Made by a program: the position numbers and the translations under genes. Of a stretch of DNA of 64,000 bases, positions 43,647 through 51,876 are shown piece by piece; within the stretch, counting starts at the first letter, position 1; each line of letters starts with the position of its first letter. The notes under the pieces were generated by a model that saw nothing but the letters and a program-made list of their open reading frames with translations, was not told the DNA's origin and did no database searches. Source of the DNA: an uncultured Coprococcus sp. (GTDB taxonomy: Bacteria > Bacillota > Clostridia > Lachnospirales > Lachnospiraceae); contig CAKQTZ010000006.1 of assembly GCA_934277375.1 (NCBI GenBank), positions 124,001-188,000 on the forward strand. The letters are read 5' to 3'.

Positions 43647-45371
43647 TTACGAGAACATCGCCTTCACATTTGCCGCAAGCTCGTCAAGCTGCTTTGCCGC
43701 ATCATCCTGAGAGCTTCCTTTTACCCCGAGGTAGAACTTGATCTTCGGCTCTGTGCCTGAAGGTCTCACAAGAAACCACGCACCATCCGCAAGCTGATAA
43801 TATATCATGTTGGACTTTGGAAGCACTGCCTCCTCAGACTTTCCTGTGGCCGCATCGGTCTCTGTTCCAAGCTTATAGTCATAGATCTTCTCCACACTGT
43901 AAGCCCCGACCTTCTGCACCGGATTGTCTCTCAGAGTCTGTATCATAGACTGTATCTTTGCAGCACCCTCACGTCCGTCGAACTTCATTGTCTGAACCTT
44001 CTCTTTGTAGTAACCATATTCCTGCCACAGCTCAACCATTCTGTCCCACAGAGTCATTCCTCGGTTCTTGTAGTATGCTGCAGCCTCACAGAGAAGCATC
44101 AGCGTACCGACAGAATCCTTGTCCCTTGCATATGTGCCAGGCAGACAGCCAAATGTATCCTCAAGACCGAACACATAATTGTGCTCTCCTGTCTGCTCAT
44201 AAGCTCTCATTCTTGATGCTATGTTCTTAAATCCGATCAGGTTGTTGCAATCACAGAAGGTGTTGTACTTCTTACATATCTCCTTGACCATGTTGGTGAT
44301 TACAACCGTTGTGACTATCGCCGGATTCTCAGGAAGTCTTCCGCTCTGGGATCTCTGCATCAGCACGTAATCACAGAGGATCGCACCGAACATATTTCCC
44401 GTAAATTCTTTATATTCATTATTCTTACTGTCATATCCATACATTCCAAGTCTGTCCGCATCAGGATCTGTGACAAGGATCAGCTCACCGCCAACCTTCT
44501 TCGCCAGCTCAAGACTCAGGGCATAAGCCTCTGCCCCCTCAGGATTTGGAGATTTCACAGTTGGGAAATTGCCATCCTGAACAGCCTGCTCCTCAACAAC
44601 ATGTACGTCCTTGAACCCAAGCTCGCCAAGAACTCTTGTGACAGGCTTAAGCCCTGTTCCGTGAAGTGGGGAATACACAATCTTTAAATCCCCAGCTTTA
44701 GCAATCTCATCCGGATTCATGACAAGCTTATGCAGCTCGCCTATGTATGCATCATCTATATCCTGTCCGATAATATTCAAGAGTCCTGCATCTGCTGCTG
44801 CTGCCCTATCCATAGTTTTCACCATAGAAAAGTCTTCTATCTTATTGACCTCGGCTATTATCTCCTTATCCTGCGGAGATACTATCTGGGCTCCGTCATC
44901 CCAGTACACCTTATATCCGTTGTACTCCTTTGGATTGTGGCTTGCTGTTATATTCACTCCGATATTGCAATGAAGATGTCTCACAGCAAATGAAAGCTCC
45001 GGCGTCGGACGAAGTGCATCAAACAGATACACCTTCACACCATTTGCACACAGGCAGAGAGCAGTCTCAAGAGCATACAATGAAGCATTATTTCTGTTGT
45101 CAAATGCTATGGCTGCCGATGGCTCTGATATTCCGACCTTTGCCAGATAATTTGCTATTCCTTGTGTCGCCATGCGGACTGTATATATGTTCATGCGGTT
45201 TGTTCCCGCTCCCATTACACCTCTAAGTCCACCTGTTCCAAATTCCAGATTTGTATAGAATCTGTCCTCAATCTCTTCTGCATTATCTCTGATACTGATA
45301 AGCTCTTTCTTTGTGTACTCATCAACCTGATCACTGCCAAGCCACATCTCATATTTCTGTTTTGCATCCAT
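43647..45371 (-). CDS. Phosphohexomutase, copy 2
   Basis: Paralog of 574 residues with the full set of loops: NITASHNPKEYNGYK (phosphoserine), VTDPDADRLGMYG (metal), GLEDTFGCLPG (sugar loop, where copies 1 and 3 have GMEES) and RPSGTEPKIKFY (phosphate). The altered sugar loop may mean a different hexose preference. GGGAG lies 9 bases before the ATG. It is first of a two-gene unit with copy 1. An AT-rich gap and a terminator separate it from copy 3. Confidence 0.92.
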   Translation of the reverse strand: MDAKQKYEMWLGSDQVDEYTKKELISIRDNAEEIEDRFYTNLEFGTGGLRGVMGAGTNRMNIYTVRMATQGIANYLAKVGISEPSAAIAFDNRNNASLYALETALCLCANGVKVYLFDALRPTPELSFAVRHLHCNIGVNITASHNPKEYNGYKVYWDDGAQIVSPQDKEIIAEVNKIEDFSMVKTMDRAAAADAGLLNIIGQDIDDAYIGELHKLVMNPDEIAKAGDLKIVYSPLHGTGLKPVTRVLGELGFKDVHVVEEQAVQDGNFPTVKSPNPEGAEAYALSLELAKKVGGELILVTDPDADRLGMYGYDSKNNEYKEFTGNMFGAILCDYVLMQRSQSGRLPENPAIVTTVVITNMVKEICKKYNTFCDCNNLIGFKNIASRMRAYEQTGEHNYVFGLEDTFGCLPGTYARDKDSVGTLMLLCEAAAYYKNRGMTLWDRMVELWQEYGYYKEKVQTMKFDGREGAAKIQSMIQTLRDNPVQKVGAYSVEKIYDYKLGTETDAATGKSEEAVLPKSNMIYYQLADGAWFLVRPSGTEPKIKFYLGVKGSSQDDAAKQLDELAANVKAMFS

Positions 45372-45731
45372 ACTTATATCTCCCTTTTTTCCAAACTATT
45401 TAATCCCTGTTATCCCGATGTATATTCAACGCATATTCTCTTGTTTTATGCCGTTTTAGCGCAAAGCACTATCTAACCGGCTCGTTTTCGCATATTTTGT
45501 TTAGCTCTTTTTAGCTAATTTTACTTAATTAGATATTATATTAACGTGTTTTTAATTTCAATATTTAATCTTGCGTTTTATATCACTTTGTTGCGCACCC
45601 AGCCTTTAACACAAAAAAATTCTCCCCAGGCAGCCTGTTTTGTACTGTCTGAGGAGAATTTTGTATCTTTTCCAGAAAAACACCGCTCTCTGCGATAATT
45701 TTTTCAATTACTCTGCAAATTATTCAGCCCA
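45372..45731. other. Intergenic region with promoter-like and TTTTAGCTAA-type motifs
   Basis: The 360 bp between mutase copies 2 and 3 hold no gene. A terminator for copy 3 is at 45613-45664. Below it on the minus strand lies a possible promoter (TTGAAA at 45556-45561, TATAAT at 45535-45540, spacer only 15). Two AGCTAAA-type motifs lie near 45500-45520, similar to the palindrome at the mannan promoter. Confidence 0.5.
45613..45664 (-). terminator. Terminator of the NUDIX-mutase copy 3 operon
   Basis: ATTCTCC and GGAGAAT form the closing stem, with an inner CAGACAG/CTGCCTG-like pairing, followed on the minus strand by TTTTTTTG. It lies about 70 bp past the copy 3 stop. Confidence 0.85.
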
Positions 45732-47468
45732 TTACTCTGCAAGCTTGTTGAGCTTCTCGACAAGTGCAGTCTGGAGAGACTCAAGCTTTGCATCGGCATC
45801 CTCAAGGCTTGTTCCCTTGATTCCGTAATACAGCTTGATCTTTGGCTCTGTTCCCGATGGACGTACACATGCCCATGCGCCATCCTCAAGGTCATAGTAG
45901 AGAACGTTGGACTGCGGAAGTCCTGACTCTGTCAACTCACCTGTTGCAAGATCTGTGATGGTATTCTTCTCGTAATCACGAACCTTGATAACCTTGAGTG
46001 TATCGATCTGAGTAAGTGACTCCACTCTGAGCGAAGACATGATTTTTCTTATCTTCTCCGCACCTGCAACACCCTTGAGAGTGATAGTATAAAGTCCTTC
46101 CTTGTAATATCCGTACTTCTCATAGAGATCAAGCATGTGATCCCACAGAGTGATTCCCTGACTCTTGCAGTATGCAGCAGCCTCACAGAGACACATAACT
46201 GCAACTGGAGCATCCTTGTCTCTTGCATATGTTCCAACGAGACATCCGTAACTCTCCTCCATACCCATGACGAAGTTGTATGAGTTATTCTGCTCGAAGA
46301 ACTTGATCTGCTCACCGATGAACTTGAAGCCAGTGAGAACCTCGATGAGGTTCACGTTGTAATCTGCTGCCAGTGGATCAGCCATATTTGTGGTTACAAT
46401 AGTCTTGACCATCGCCGGATTCTTCGGCATGAGACCGCATTTCGCCCTCTCTCTGAACTGATACTCGGCAATTATAAGTCCTGACATATTTCCTGTAAAC
46501 GGCATGTATTTGCCTGTCTTTGTATCGAGTGCATATATTCCAAGACGGTCTGCATCAGGATCTGTAGCGAGGACGATATCCGCATTCTTCTCCTTTGCCA
46601 GCTTGAGAGCAAGCTCAAATGCCTTTGGATCCTCTGGATTTGGATACTCAAGGGTAGTGAACTCAGGGTCTGGAAGCTCCTGCTCTGGAACGATGTATAC
46701 GTTCTTGAAACCAAGCTCTGACAGAACTCTCTTTACAGGCACAAGACCAGTTCCATGGAACGGTGTGTACACGATCTTGATATTCTCCGACTGTTCCTTG
46801 ATGATCTCCGGATGGATGATCTGCTTCTTGAGTTCCTCCATATATGCATCATCTATCTCTGAGCCTATGATGGTGAGAAGTCCTTTATCTAAGGCTTCTT
46901 GTTTGTCCATGGTCTTCACTGCGTGGAAGTCTGTCACAGCCTTAACTTCTGCAATGATCTCTCTGTCCTTTGGTGCAGTGATCTGTGCGCCATCCTCCCA
47001 GTACACCTTGTAACCATTGTACTCAGGTGGGTTGTGGCTGGCTGTTATAACTATACCCGCTGTACATCCAAGCTTTCTAACCGCATACGAAAGCTCAGGT
47101 GTAGGTCTAAGTGAATCAAAAAGAAAAGCCTTGATCCCATTTGCACATAGGCAGAGAGCTGCTTCTGCCGCAAACTCTGGTGAATACTTTCTTGAATCAT
47201 ACGCTATTGCCACGCCCTTATCCTGTGCATTCTGTTTTACTATAAAGTTTGCAAGCCCCTGTGTTGCCTTACGGACAGTGTAGAAATTCATTCTGTTTGT
47301 TCCGGCACCGATAACTCCGCGAAGTCCACCGGTTCCAAACACGAGATCACGGTAGAATCTGTCTTCGATCTCAGCGTCATCACCAGCTATAGCTGCAAGT
47401 TCTTTCTTTGTGTCATCATCGAAATAATCATCTGTCATCCAAAAATCATATGTGTCTCTGTAACTCAT
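45732..47468 (-). CDS. Phosphohexomutase, copy 3
   Basis: Paralog of 578 residues with VITASHNPPEYNGYK, ATDPDADRLGIYA, GMEESYGCLVG and RPSGTEPKIKLYY. All catalytic loops are intact. Unlike copies 1 and 2 it is co-transcribed with a NUDIX hydrolase that ends 29 bp upstream, and it has its own terminator. Its control is therefore separate and probably includes the cloverleaf leader at 48140-48317. AAGGAG precedes the ATG. Which copy serves glycogen/UDP-glucose and which mannose cannot be told from sequence. Confidence 0.92.
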   Translation of the reverse strand: MSYRDTYDFWMTDDYFDDDTKKELAAIAGDDAEIEDRFYRDLVFGTGGLRGVIGAGTNRMNFYTVRKATQGLANFIVKQNAQDKGVAIAYDSRKYSPEFAAEAALCLCANGIKAFLFDSLRPTPELSYAVRKLGCTAGIVITASHNPPEYNGYKVYWEDGAQITAPKDREIIAEVKAVTDFHAVKTMDKQEALDKGLLTIIGSEIDDAYMEELKKQIIHPEIIKEQSENIKIVYTPFHGTGLVPVKRVLSELGFKNVYIVPEQELPDPEFTTLEYPNPEDPKAFELALKLAKEKNADIVLATDPDADRLGIYALDTKTGKYMPFTGNMSGLIIAEYQFRERAKCGLMPKNPAMVKTIVTTNMADPLAADYNVNLIEVLTGFKFIGEQIKFFEQNNSYNFVMGMEESYGCLVGTYARDKDAPVAVMCLCEAAAYCKSQGITLWDHMLDLYEKYGYYKEGLYTITLKGVAGAEKIRKIMSSLRVESLTQIDTLKVIKVRDYEKNTITDLATGELTESGLPQSNVLYYDLEDGAWACVRPSGTEPKIKLYYGIKGTSLEDADAKLESLQTALVEKLNKLAE

Positions 47469-47497
47469 CTTAAACTTCTCCTTTTATCCGACGTTTT

Positions 47498-48109
47498 CTA
47501 TTTTTTTAGAAATCCCAATGGATCTACCTCTGTCAGAAAATGTGTCATAAGGTACGCACCTCTAAGCGACACTTGTTCCTCGGACAGAATCCTTCTGACC
47601 TCCGCACGGTCTGCGAGTATGACCTGTATGTCCTCTGTACTCTCCTTGCTGTCAAGATTAGGAGTACCCGTCACCGTGCCAAATACTGCACTGCTCATCT
47701 CATCTGTAAATCCCGGTCCCATATAGAACGGTCTTCTGTAGAGCTCTGCTCCGCCCTCATATACTTCAAGAGAAAGTCCTGTCTCTTCCTTCATCTCTCT
47801 GACTGCCGCCTGCGCAGGAGTCTCATCTCCATCCACAAGTCCTGCGGGGAGTTCATATATATACGCATCAAGAGGATACCTGTACTGCTTTATAAGCACC
47901 AGCCTCGGTTCATCCTCAGTTGTAACTCCATATATGACTATGCCCTCCGGTCTTACATCATGGGTCTTCATCTTTATATCGTTTTCTTTATTCCTTGAAG
48001 CAAAGTAATAATTGAAGTCTTTTCCATCTGTGTCAACCGCATCTATATGATAGAGGTTTAGGAACGGATTATCTGTAAGTTTTTGTACGTCTCTGTATTT
48101 CTCTTTCAC
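47498..48109 (-). CDS. NUDIX hydrolase, ADP-ribose pyrophosphatase-like
   Basis: NUDIX protein of 203 residues. The NUDIX box is complete: Gly at the start of GLVDGDETPAQAAVREMKEETGL, then the REMKEETG metal-binding core. The preceding LIKQYRYPLDAYIYELPAG is typical of ADP-sugar pyrophosphatases (NudF type). It starts with GTG at 48109 behind AAGGGA. It likely hydrolyses ADP-ribose or an ADP-sugar, and its pairing with a phosphohexomutase suggests a sugar-nucleotide role. It is first in the operon behind a structured leader. Confidence 0.85.
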   Translation of the reverse strand: MKEKYRDVQKLTDNPFLNLYHIDAVDTDGKDFNYYFASRNKENDIKMKTHDVRPEGIVIYGVTTEDEPRLVLIKQYRYPLDAYIYELPAGLVDGDETPAQAAVREMKEETGLSLEVYEGGAELYRRPFYMGPGFTDEMSSAVFGTVTGTPNLDSKESTEDIQVILADRAEVRRILSEEQVSLRGAYLMTHFLTEVDPLGFLKK

Positions 48110-48139
48110 TTCACCACTTCCCTTCTATGTATTTTAATG

Positions 48140-48317
48140 TATTCAGCCGACCATACATTCGCAAAACCGCACGATTCCCGTGCTCTTTCGCTGCTGCGTA
48201 GCTATTTTGCTCATTGTATGGGGCGGTGACTCTATTCGAGTCACCACAGGATAAGAACACCTGATTCTTACATGCAAGCATGTCGAATCCGCTGTTCTTA
48301 TCCTGCACGGCTGAATA
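48140..48317 (-). ncRNA. Cloverleaf-like structured leader RNA or inserted element (C)
   Basis: A perfect 10-bp closing stem (TATTCAGCCG at 48140-48149 with CGGCTGAATA at 48308-48317) encloses three hairpins. They are AGGATAAGAAC/GTTCTTATCCT (48248-48304, with an inner ACATGC/GCATGT helix), GGTGACTC/GAGTCACC (48225-48245), and CCATACA/TGTATGG (48151-48221, with internal helices). The result is a four-way junction starting about 8 nt after the predicted transcript start of the NUDIX-mutase operon. It could be a riboswitch-like leader or a MITE-like insertion; no known class was recognised. Confidence 0.55.
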
Positions 48318-48331
48318 TTTACTTTTATTCA

Positions 48332-48360
48332 AAATTAGCACAGTTCTTACAATATATCAA
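48332..48360 (-). promoter_or_regulatory. Promoter of the NUDIX-mutase operon
   Basis: On the minus strand TTGATA (48355-48360), a 17-bp spacer and TAATTT (48332-48337). The predicted start is near 48325, immediately before the cloverleaf structure. Confidence 0.55.
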
Positions 48361-48414
48361 ACTCTTTTTTAAGTAATTTTATCATTTTTTAGCTATTTTT
48401 AATGTTTTTACATT

Positions 48415-49128
48415 CTACTGATCATCTTCCGATACCAATTGATATTCTGCATCTCTCAGTCGGCAATAATAAAATGTCTGTCCAGCCTCCTCTGTGTAAG
48501 TTTCAAATACTCCAGTCACTATCACCTGGCTCTGATCTGCCGGGTAATCATCCGGATACACTGCACCTCCACCGAGTTCAAATTCAAGCCCCTGACTGCA
48601 GCATGCCGCTGCGTCAGCTATAAGGCAGTAATTGTAATATTTGTCTGTTAATGGATAATATGATGCATAATACTTTCCTTCTATTCTTATCGTCTTGCCC
48701 TCATATTCCTCAGGCTTTGACATCATCTGATATACAGTTGCATATATAAGATCTTTTCCCATAAGAGTGAGGTCCACATCCACGCCCTCAGACTTGTACT
48801 GTGCTATAACAGAGCTGTCACCATTTACCACCTGTCCATATGTCGGCTCTGATGTCGGTTCCGTTACAGATGCAGATTCTGTCTCTGTTATGGTTTCTGT
48901 CTCTGTTATGGTTTCTGTCTCTGTTGTGGTTTTCGCATCTTCACCGCCTGTTTTCTGATTAAGCACCTTATCCACTGCATTCTGTGTGTTCAAACGACTA
49001 CCCGCAGTCTGAGATGCTCTACCACAGCCTGTGACCATCAGCAACATACTCAGCACCGATATTGACATAATCAATCGCTTAAACCTGTGTCTGCATCCAT
49101 GCATTTTTCTATTTCTATTCATATACAT
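48415..49128 (-). CDS. Lipoprotein of unknown function in the zinc operon
   Basis: Lipoprotein of 237 residues. A basic N-terminus, hydrophobic core and lipobox (MLLMVTGC) are followed by a linker with a TETETI-type repeat encoded by three 18-bp tandem repeats (48878-48931). A C-terminal domain (about 120-230) has YEGKTIRIEGKYYASYY, CLIADAAACCSQGLEFELGG and QVIVTGVFETY, which suggest an OB-like beta-barrel. The three Cys (ADAAACC plus C of NYC) could bind a metal. It starts 4 bp after znuB with a good RBS, so it belongs to the zinc uptake operon; a zinc-related role is inferred from that. Confidence 0.75.
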   Translation of the reverse strand: MYMNRNRKMHGCRHRFKRLIMSISVLSMLLMVTGCGRASQTAGSRLNTQNAVDKVLNQKTGGEDAKTTTETETITETETITETESASVTEPTSEPTYGQVVNGDSSVIAQYKSEGVDVDLTLMGKDLIYATVYQMMSKPEEYEGKTIRIEGKYYASYYPLTDKYYNYCLIADAAACCSQGLEFELGGGAVYPDDYPADQSQVIVTGVFETYTEEAGQTFYYCRLRDAEYQLVSEDDQ

Positions 49129-49132
49129 ATTC

Positions 49133-49975
49133 TTATCTCCTCATCACTTTCCCTGCTATACTGTTAAATGCAAATATAACCATATCGCATGCAACTATCG
49201 TAGAACCCACCGGTGTTGAAAATAGTATGGATATCAGCATTCCAGCCAAAGTTCCGACAACCGAAAATATGGCTGAATAAATTACTACCGATCTGAAGCT
49301 GTACATGACTCTCATCGCAGATAGAGCAGGAAATACCAGAAGCGCCGTGATGAGCAGCGAGCCCACCAGATTCATAGCCAGAACTATGATAACAGCGATT
49401 ATCACAGCTATAGCCAGATTGTATGCCCCTGCATTTTTCCCTATTGCTCTTGTAAAGCTTTCATCAAAAGTGACCGCAAATATCCTGTTATAGAACAAAC
49501 AGAAAAACGCTATTACACATATTGACATCACTATACACAGCCACACTTCTCCCATTGTCAATGTAAGTATTGAGGTTGAACCAAACAATGTTGAGCACAC
49601 GTCACCTGATACATTTGCCGATGTGGAGAACACATTCATTATCAGATAGCCGACAGCAAGAGCTCCGACGGACATCATGGCTATCGCAGCATCCCCCTTA
49701 AGCTTTGCATTTTTCCCAGACATAAGTATGATAATTGCAGCAGCCACAGTCACCGGCATTACTATGACCGTGTTATTTGTCAGTTTAAGGACTGATCCTA
49801 TTGCCATTGCGCCAAATGCCACATGGGATAATCCATCACCAATAAACGAAAATCTCTTCAGGACCAGTGTCGCGCCAAAAAGTGATGAACACAAAGCTAT
49901 AAGAACTCCAACGATAAGAGCATACCTGACAAATGGGTACTGCATATAGAAAATTAATTTATCAATTATCTGCAC
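49133..49975 (-). CDS. znuB: Zinc ABC transporter permease
   Basis: ABC-3 family metal permease of about 280 residues with eight or so hydrophobic segments. Landmarks are YPFVRYALIVG, FSFIGDGLSHVAFGAMAIG (ABC-3 signature with Gly-Asp-Gly-Leu-Ser-His) and NLVGSLLITALLVFPALSAM. The best start is GTG at 49975, overlapping the znuC end by 14 bp with AGGCGG upstream. An in-frame ATG far upstream would overlap znuC by over 150 bp and lacks support. It forms the channel with ZnuC and ZnuA. Confidence 0.88.
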   Translation of the reverse strand: MQIIDKLIFYMQYPFVRYALIVGVLIALCSSLFGATLVLKRFSFIGDGLSHVAFGAMAIGSVLKLTNNTVIVMPVTVAAAIIILMSGKNAKLKGDAAIAMMSVGALAVGYLIMNVFSTSANVSGDVCSTLFGSTSILTLTMGEVWLCIVMSICVIAFFCLFYNRIFAVTFDESFTRAIGKNAGAYNLAIAVIIAVIIVLAMNLVGSLLITALLVFPALSAMRVMYSFRSVVIYSAIFSVVGTLAGMLISILFSTPVGSTIVACDMVIFAFNSIAGKVMRR

Positions 49976-50687
49976 TCTGCTCACCGCCTTTCTCAATCTC
50001 TGTGGAAATAATATCCCAATATCTGCTGTTTTTATATTCATATCTGCTTCCCCAGAACTGACTGCCATGATGCATATGAAGAACATGTTTCGCACAATCG
50101 ATTGCCCGCAGGTCATGGGATATCATGATCACTGTGACACCATTTTCATTCAGCTGCTGTATCATCTGATAAAACTGAGCCGTAGCCACAGGGTCAAGTC
50201 CAGTCACAGGTTCATCGAGCAGAACAAGTTTCTCTGCCGCACACAGAGCTCTTGCCAAAAGAACTCGCTGCTGCTGCCCTCCCGACAGATTTCTGTAGCA
50301 TTTCCTGCGTATATCACATATTCCAAGCTGTTCAAGCTTAGATTGCGCGAGCTGTTTTTCCTTCCTGCCATAAAATGGACGTGCTCCGCACTTGGGCAAC
50401 GTTCCAGACAAAGCAATCTCCCACACAGTAGCAGGAAAGTCCTTCTGCAGAGGTGTCTGCTGCGGCAAATATCCTATATCATGCGATGCCAGATCATCGC
50501 CAAACTTTATTTCGCCGGAAACCGGTTTTAAAAGCCCAAGCAGAGTTTTTACCAAGGTACTCTTTCCCGCTCCATTTTCCCCTACTATACATAGATAATC
50601 GCCCTTATCTATACTGAAGTTAAGCCCTGACGCAACAGCTCGTCCATCGTATCCTATTGCAAGGTCTTTACAAGTTATATATGCCAT
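49962..50687 (-). CDS. znuC: Zinc ABC transporter ATP-binding protein
   Basis: ATPase of 241 residues with Walker A GENGAGKSTLVK, signature NLSGGQQQRVLLARAL, Walker B KLVLLDEPVTGLD and H-loop IMISHDLRAID. The LPQQTPLQKDFPATVWEI stretch is typical of the zinc/manganese (ABC-3) group. It is 50 bp downstream of znuA and overlaps znuB. Confidence 0.92.
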   Translation of the reverse strand: MAYITCKDLAIGYDGRAVASGLNFSIDKGDYLCIVGENGAGKSTLVKTLLGLLKPVSGEIKFGDDLASHDIGYLPQQTPLQKDFPATVWEIALSGTLPKCGARPFYGRKEKQLAQSKLEQLGICDIRRKCYRNLSGGQQQRVLLARALCAAEKLVLLDEPVTGLDPVATAQFYQMIQQLNENGVTVIMISHDLRAIDCAKHVLHMHHGSQFWGSRYEYKNSRYWDIISTEIEKGGEQSADN

Positions 50688-50736
50688 TTCTTTTCTCCTG
50701 TTCTTTTGAATGTCTGTCCATTTAGTTGAGCAGCAA

Positions 50737-51759
50737 TTAATTTAACGCTTGAGACAGTACATTCAGGTTATCTTCCATCACATCCAGATACGTCTTGCCA
50801 GCAGTCACATCATCTACGGTTACAGACTGCATTGAGTTCATTATCAGGATCTCCTGATTCTTCGACTCGGTCGCATTCTTTATCGACTCTGCTATATTGT
50901 GATCCGAACCCTCTATCGTCAAAATAACCGGGAGCTTTAAATCGTCCACCTTCTGCGCAAGAAATGTTATCGTTTCAAAGCTTGCCTCAGATTCTGCACT
51001 GCATCCTACAAATGCAGCATAGTAGGTAAGTCCATAGTCATCTGCCATATATCTGAACGGGAATCGGTCTCCAAACAGTATCTCCTTACGTTTGCCCTTA
51101 GATACAGTAAGCGCATATCTTCCATCAAGATCATTAAGTCTGTCCACATATTCAGCAGCATTGTCCACATAATCTTCCTTATTTGCCGGATCAATCTCCT
51201 GTATATTTTCAGACAAAACATCAGTAAGTGTTACCGCATTTCTCAATGATAGCCACACATGCTCATCATACTCAGGTTCTTCCCCTTCTTCGGTTTCCTC
51301 TTCTTCCTCTGCCTGCATGCCTGGAACTACCTCTTCCTCTTTGACTGCAGTTCCCAAAGCGTCAAGCATATTTACAACCTTCATATCCTTATTAGTCGCT
51401 TCTTTCAGGGCATTATCCACCCATTCATCAGACTCACCGCCAACATACACGAACATATCTGCGTCAGCTATCCTTGCTATATCCTCTGCAGTTGGCTGAT
51501 AACTGTGAAGATCCATCCCCTGATCGAGCAGTATAGTAAGCTGAAACTTGTCGGAATCATCGCCTATGATATTTCTGATCCAGTCATACTGAGGAAAAGT
51601 CGTGCACACAATGCTGTACGCCGCAGCATTTGCCGCATTTTGGAGCGCACTTTCCCCTTTCTGATCAGAATCTGCTGCCGTCCTTGACGCTCCACAGCCA
51701 CAAAATACTGAAACAGTAAGTACAGATGCCATAACAAGGCCAAATATTCTATTTTTCAT
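50737..51759 (-). CDS. znuA: Zinc-binding lipoprotein of the ABC importer
   Basis: Cluster A-I metal-binding protein of about 340 residues. The signal peptide ends at lipobox VFCGC. Candidate ligands are His in MDLHSYQPTAEDIARI and His in YDEHVWLSLRNA. The usual third ligand segment (HxAFxY) is replaced by GDRFPFRYMADDYGL, with no His. The loop before DEHVW is Glu-rich (EEEEETEEGEEPEYD) where classical ZnuA has a His-rich loop. The start is uncertain: ATG at 51759 lies 13 bases from GGAGG, TTG at 51768 only 4. Confidence 0.87.
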   Translation of the reverse strand: MKNRIFGLVMASVLTVSVFCGCGASRTAADSDQKGESALQNAANAAAYSIVCTTFPQYDWIRNIIGDDSDKFQLTILLDQGMDLHSYQPTAEDIARIADADMFVYVGGESDEWVDNALKEATNKDMKVVNMLDALGTAVKEEEVVPGMQAEEEEETEEGEEPEYDEHVWLSLRNAVTLTDVLSENIQEIDPANKEDYVDNAAEYVDRLNDLDGRYALTVSKGKRKEILFGDRFPFRYMADDYGLTYYAAFVGCSAESEASFETITFLAQKVDDLKLPVILTIEGSDHNIAESIKNATESKNQEILIMNSMQSVTVDDVTAGKTYLDVMEDNLNVLSQALN

Positions 51760-51876
51760 AATGATCAATAAACCTCCGAATTGATTTAAATGTAAATTGT
51801 TTTCCTACCAAATCACAAATTAGGGTAACTTTAATAAACAACCACTGTCTTTACCACTGTGAAAACAAAAGATAAA

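Larger units (their letters stand above)
48110..48414. other. Intergenic region upstream of the NUDIX gene
   Basis: About 305 bp without a gene, between the znu-operon lipoprotein and the NUDIX gene. It is almost wholly occupied by the cloverleaf-like leader (48140-48317) and the promoter (48332-48360). A further TTTTTTAGCTATTTTT motif lies near 48385. Confidence 0.7.

Noticed and set aside
48111..48341. 76-codon open frame upstream of the NUDIX gene
   Set aside because: It coincides with the cloverleaf structure and starts upstream of the predicted transcript start.
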